The notes under the pieces: generated by a model
What the model saw: the letters and a program-made list of their open reading frames with translations, nothing else
Database searches by the model: none
Told to the model about the DNA's origin: nothing
Shown: in pieces, positions 60,618 to 64,000 of the stretch
How positions within the stretch are numbered: the stretch's first letter is position 1
Layout of the letters: each line of letters begins with the position of its first letter
From: Cantharellus purpuraceus
Taxonomy: Eukaryota > Basidiomycota > Agaricomycetes > Cantharellales > Hydnaceae
Reading direction: 5' to 3'
Assembly (NCBI GenBank): GCA_025174535.1
Contig: JALBUN010000001.1
Coordinates: 930,001 to 994,000 of the forward strand
DNA length: 64,000 nucleotides
Made by a program: the position numbers and the translations under genes

Positions 60618-63600
60618 ACGACATACGATATAAGCGGAAAGATGCATGCATCCACCCCGCTGCTGGTTAATCGACGCACAAGCCGTGTATACTCCTTGAC
60701 TGTGAATTGCCCATATCACAGGATGCTAATCCTGCAATATTCTCCGAGAATTCACCCATGGACAGTACCACCTCTGTGAATGACACTTGCATAACATAGA
60801 GTCAGCAGTGAGGGCTCACGTACCATTTCGCTGCTTAGAGACCACGTTGATGGCTTTGACAAGTCCATGCAACTGCGACTCTAGATTGTCACCTTGTTAT
60901 CAAGCCACTATATCCGACAGGTCCATCAAATCTTGCGCGAAAGAAAAGGCTATCCATGATGTTGGTGTCTCATCAGCCTCGTAAATGTCCACCGCTCAAG
61001 AACTGGCTGACGAATTTATCTCGTGCATCTAGGTCATTTAGTCTGAAGACACCGCCATCTTAAATACTGACACTGCGATTCCATTGGTGTCCCTGCGAAT
61101 GCTGTCAGTGGTTCTATTCCTGGTGAGTTCTGTGCGGGTGTGCATGTTTATTTTGTGCTTAGGAGGAGAACACTTGCCAATTGATGTCATAGCTTGCATT
61201 TGCATCAAGAGTGGGGCTCTACATCCAACATAGAGTGTGCTGAGAGGACGTGGGGTGATGATCACTTGTTATGGATACTTGTGGGCGCCATGTACTCCCC
61301 CGCAAGTGATATCCTAGATGGTGTGATGTATGTACAATAGAGGCGTTCATAGCCGTTGCACTGCGTTTTCAGAGCCCTTGAACGATCTGTAGCATTTTCT
61401 CCTGGCCTTACATGATCGGACAGTTTGCATAGAAGCCAAGATTCGATGTGAGAAAGCAGCTGAATTGATAAACATGATTATGCTTGCTGCCTTCGCCATA
61501 AGTCTTAGATGCACTGCCTCCTTTGAGGTAGATCACGGTTCGGATCGCTAGGCTAGCAATCTTACGGTCGCGGTCGGGGAGTGAGCTGAACTCGTGACTG
61601 TGGGCTCGGTGGGAAACTTGCACCGAGGTGCTCAGGCAGTGAAGCGAAGCGTGATTGAGCCAAGCTCCGCTTGGCTTACTACCTTCTAGTGCACAATGCG
61701 TATAATATTATTTGAAGAGTCAACCATGTTAGACGAACGGCAGCCCATAGGTTTAGTTGAAATCATTTCGGAAGATATGTATAGTCTGATATCAATCGTG
61801 GAAGGTTCGGGGTTGATCTACTCGACAGAATTAAGAGAAAGACTAAAAGTGGATATTGCACTATAAATTACTTCAGAGACTCTCGAGTCAATGTCAGAGC
61901 CTCTGTAACGTAGTATTTCTAAATCCAACGATGGTCTTGAAATGATGTAGAGCTGGTATCATTATGCCAAAACAATGGCACTTTGAAATTTGGGTCCAGT
62001 AGATCAGTTGGAAGTGATCGCGAGTGTCGAAAATACTCCATCTGTTGACGGGAGGGGGCAAAAGACACTTGGCGGTCGAAGCGGAGACTGAATATGCACC
62101 GGCAGGACGTCACGCCTGACTCTTGCCGAGCACCAGAGCACGCGCGTCACGGTCATCTTGTGCAATCCTACCAACTGGTCCATGATATATGCATTTTTTT
62201 TCACCGTAAAAGGGTCGCGCCATGGGTTTCGGCCATTTCTGTTTAGAGTGCACGGCCACTGCCAGTCATTCTGATCGCGCACTCACATCAAGACGTATTC
62301 GCTAGTCGCGGTCCTGTTGCATACCACCAGTTCCTCTGGGCCAGCACCGATGCTACAATCAAAATCGGGGCCCGGGACATGATACGAACCATGCCTTTGT
62401 CATGCGTTGTCCCACTTTTAATAAATAACCGTGAAGCGCGCTCCCTTTGCTGTGAGAGTTAGGCTAGTAGATCATACGCTGCTCCGAGTACTGCCACTAA
62501 AGTTACCGCTGACTCTAGGGTGGCATTCTTTAGGGAGCGGCTTGACAACTCGTCATAGAGGCTCACCTGAAGCGGTGGAAGAAGGTAGAGAGGTTTAGAC
62601 ACGTCGGCCTTCAGTTCAACTGTACATAACATCGAAGAGCCATCACACCCCGGGCCAAGTTTTCCTACGCCTCAGACCTCCTACTGTAAGGCATAACAGT
62701 CATGAGGACGTCTGGTGATACTCATAATTGAGTTACAAACGAGACGTGCCAGACTTCAAGCAGGTGAGGAGATGGAGATATGGGTGGACGCAATACTACG
62801 ATCGAGATCAATCCCGATGAGCTCATCGTCTCCTCAAAGTTACTGTCAAGGTCACAGATGCTCTTCAACTTTGTTATCAATCGCGATCAGACGAGCCTTC
62901 ACAGGCCATAGGCAGGATATGTCATGTTTGTAATGAGACCCAGCATAGATTGAATGGATCGATAGGCTCACGGGTCGTTTGCATGATCGATGGACGCAAT
63001 GACTAGGGAATGTCCTCCAAACGTGATGATAGAACTGGGGAACGCAAGGCACCGGCGATATGAAGAGGACGGATAGCTGTACCATCTGAATGCGCAAAGA
63101 CTTGCCAGTATTGCATGGTGGTGACCAACAATATGAAATTTGCATCTAAGATGCTGTTCCAAGAGAAAGGAGGAACTAGGAGGCGTGTACACCGTGGCCT
63201 GTCAAGGAACGTTGTTGCCAGCAGGCAGCAAGAAGATCCAAGCTCGTCCGTTGCAAGCAGTGAGACCGTTTTTAATTATCCATGACAAAAATCCAGAGTG
63301 AGGCATTTTCAAAACATCAAAACATCATCCACGTATGACATCCATATCTCGCGAGTTCAATTTCCCGCATATCCTTCATGCAGGCAATGATTTGAAAAGC
63401 ACACAAAAATTGCCTGCAACACTAAAGACATGCGGAGGAAGAATTGTGATACATAGAGAAATAATTAGCGTGAGCCCTGGGCGTGTCTATTGATGGGGCG
63501 TGATTGACTATTCAGACGAGGTCCTTGCAAAGGTATGGCAAAGATAGCAATTTAAGACTTTCCTAACACGCGAAGATTGGCGGCCTATGGGACAGCCTCC

Positions 63601-64000
63601 GTGTCTGAACATGGCAACTCGGTCCAAGTCCCTAAGACTTCGAGAACGCCATTCAAACGTTTCCGCCTTCCCAAAATATCCCTTTGGCACTGCGTCCCTG
63701 ATGATTGGGCGCATTTATTGGCATCTTCAAGTGAGATCGTCTACTTGTCTGGGCCAGTGTCGAAGCCCGTGACTCAATATAAGCTGGCGCTTATTTCGTT
63801 GAAGCAAAATTGATTAACCACATATAGCCAAACATACCGTATACCAGCCTTGTTTCGCGTGCCCATGACCAGTAGGATTAGGCTTAAACTATTGAGGGCG
63901 TTTGTGGGTGCGCCTGCAGTAGGATTCAATCATCAGTTGGCGGACGTGCAGATTGTTGCCCACTCCTGCACACACCCACACCATTGCTTTCGTTTATAAC
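60618..64000. other. no confident gene; scattered remnants
   Basis: Near 60650 a short direct match to 53370 occurs (tccaccc[t/c]gctgct). At 60995-61070 (-) lies the DGGVFRLNDLDARDKFVSQF remnant. Nothing recognisable was found from 61300 to the end of the window. Confidence 0.4.

Noticed and set aside
1..64000. tRNA, rRNA and CRISPR features
   Set aside because: No cloverleaf with a convincing B box, no rRNA sequence and no regularly spaced short repeats were seen by eye; a covariance-model scan would be the decisive test.

Overview
The window reads as a chromosomal segment from a filamentous basidiomycete, most likely an Agaricomycete mushroom. Genes are split by many short introns of about 45-60 bp with GT..AG ends. 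Proteins match fungal families (indoleamine 2,3-dioxygenase, Vps33, Fcp1, sedolisin, glycogenin). The lineage-expanded families DUF6535 and DUF6533 are also present. I saw no bacterial operon structure, rRNA, tRNA or CRISPR array. All calls come from reading translations and comparing segments by eye; no search was run, so percentages and exon ends are approximate.

Layout. 1.2-3.5 kb: indoleamine 2,3-dioxygenase (-). 4.0-4.9 kb: a GC-rich segment with weak inverted ends. 5.5-7.3 kb: low-complexity hypothetical protein (-). 7.9-10.7 kb: VPS33 (-). 12.2-25.2 kb: two large DUF6535 membrane-protein paralogues (-) flanking an inverted, decayed third copy, a DUF6533 membrane gene and a small hypothetical gene. 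21.2-22.0 and 26.7-27.4 kb hold a dispersed duplication. 27.7-30.9 kb: a long disordered protein with three K-L-x-x-F/M-F/L-G motifs (-). 32.1-35.1 kb: FCP1 CTD phosphatase (-). 35.6-38.7 kb: secreted sedolisin (-). 40.9-43.7 kb: two paralogous multi-pass membrane genes, the first decayed. 43.8-48.9 kb: two convergent glycogenin genes. 50-60.6 kb: a repeat-rich accessory region with at least five copies of one undescribed repeat, each carrying a related reading frame, plus an inverted truncated copy of the 42-43.7 kb membrane gene. 60.6-64 kb: no confident gene.

The housekeeping genes have unrelated roles: tryptophan catabolism to the kynurenine/NAD route, vacuolar fusion, RNA polymerase II CTD dephosphorylation, extracellular proteolysis and glycogen priming. 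The most unusual part is 50-60.6 kb. Its repeat copies have mutated by truncation, small insertion and snap-back inverted duplication; one copy ends in a near-perfect palindrome of about 158 bp. The second interesting theme is local gene-family turnover (DUF6535, the membrane family and glycogenin), where each family keeps one or two fuller copies beside broken ones.
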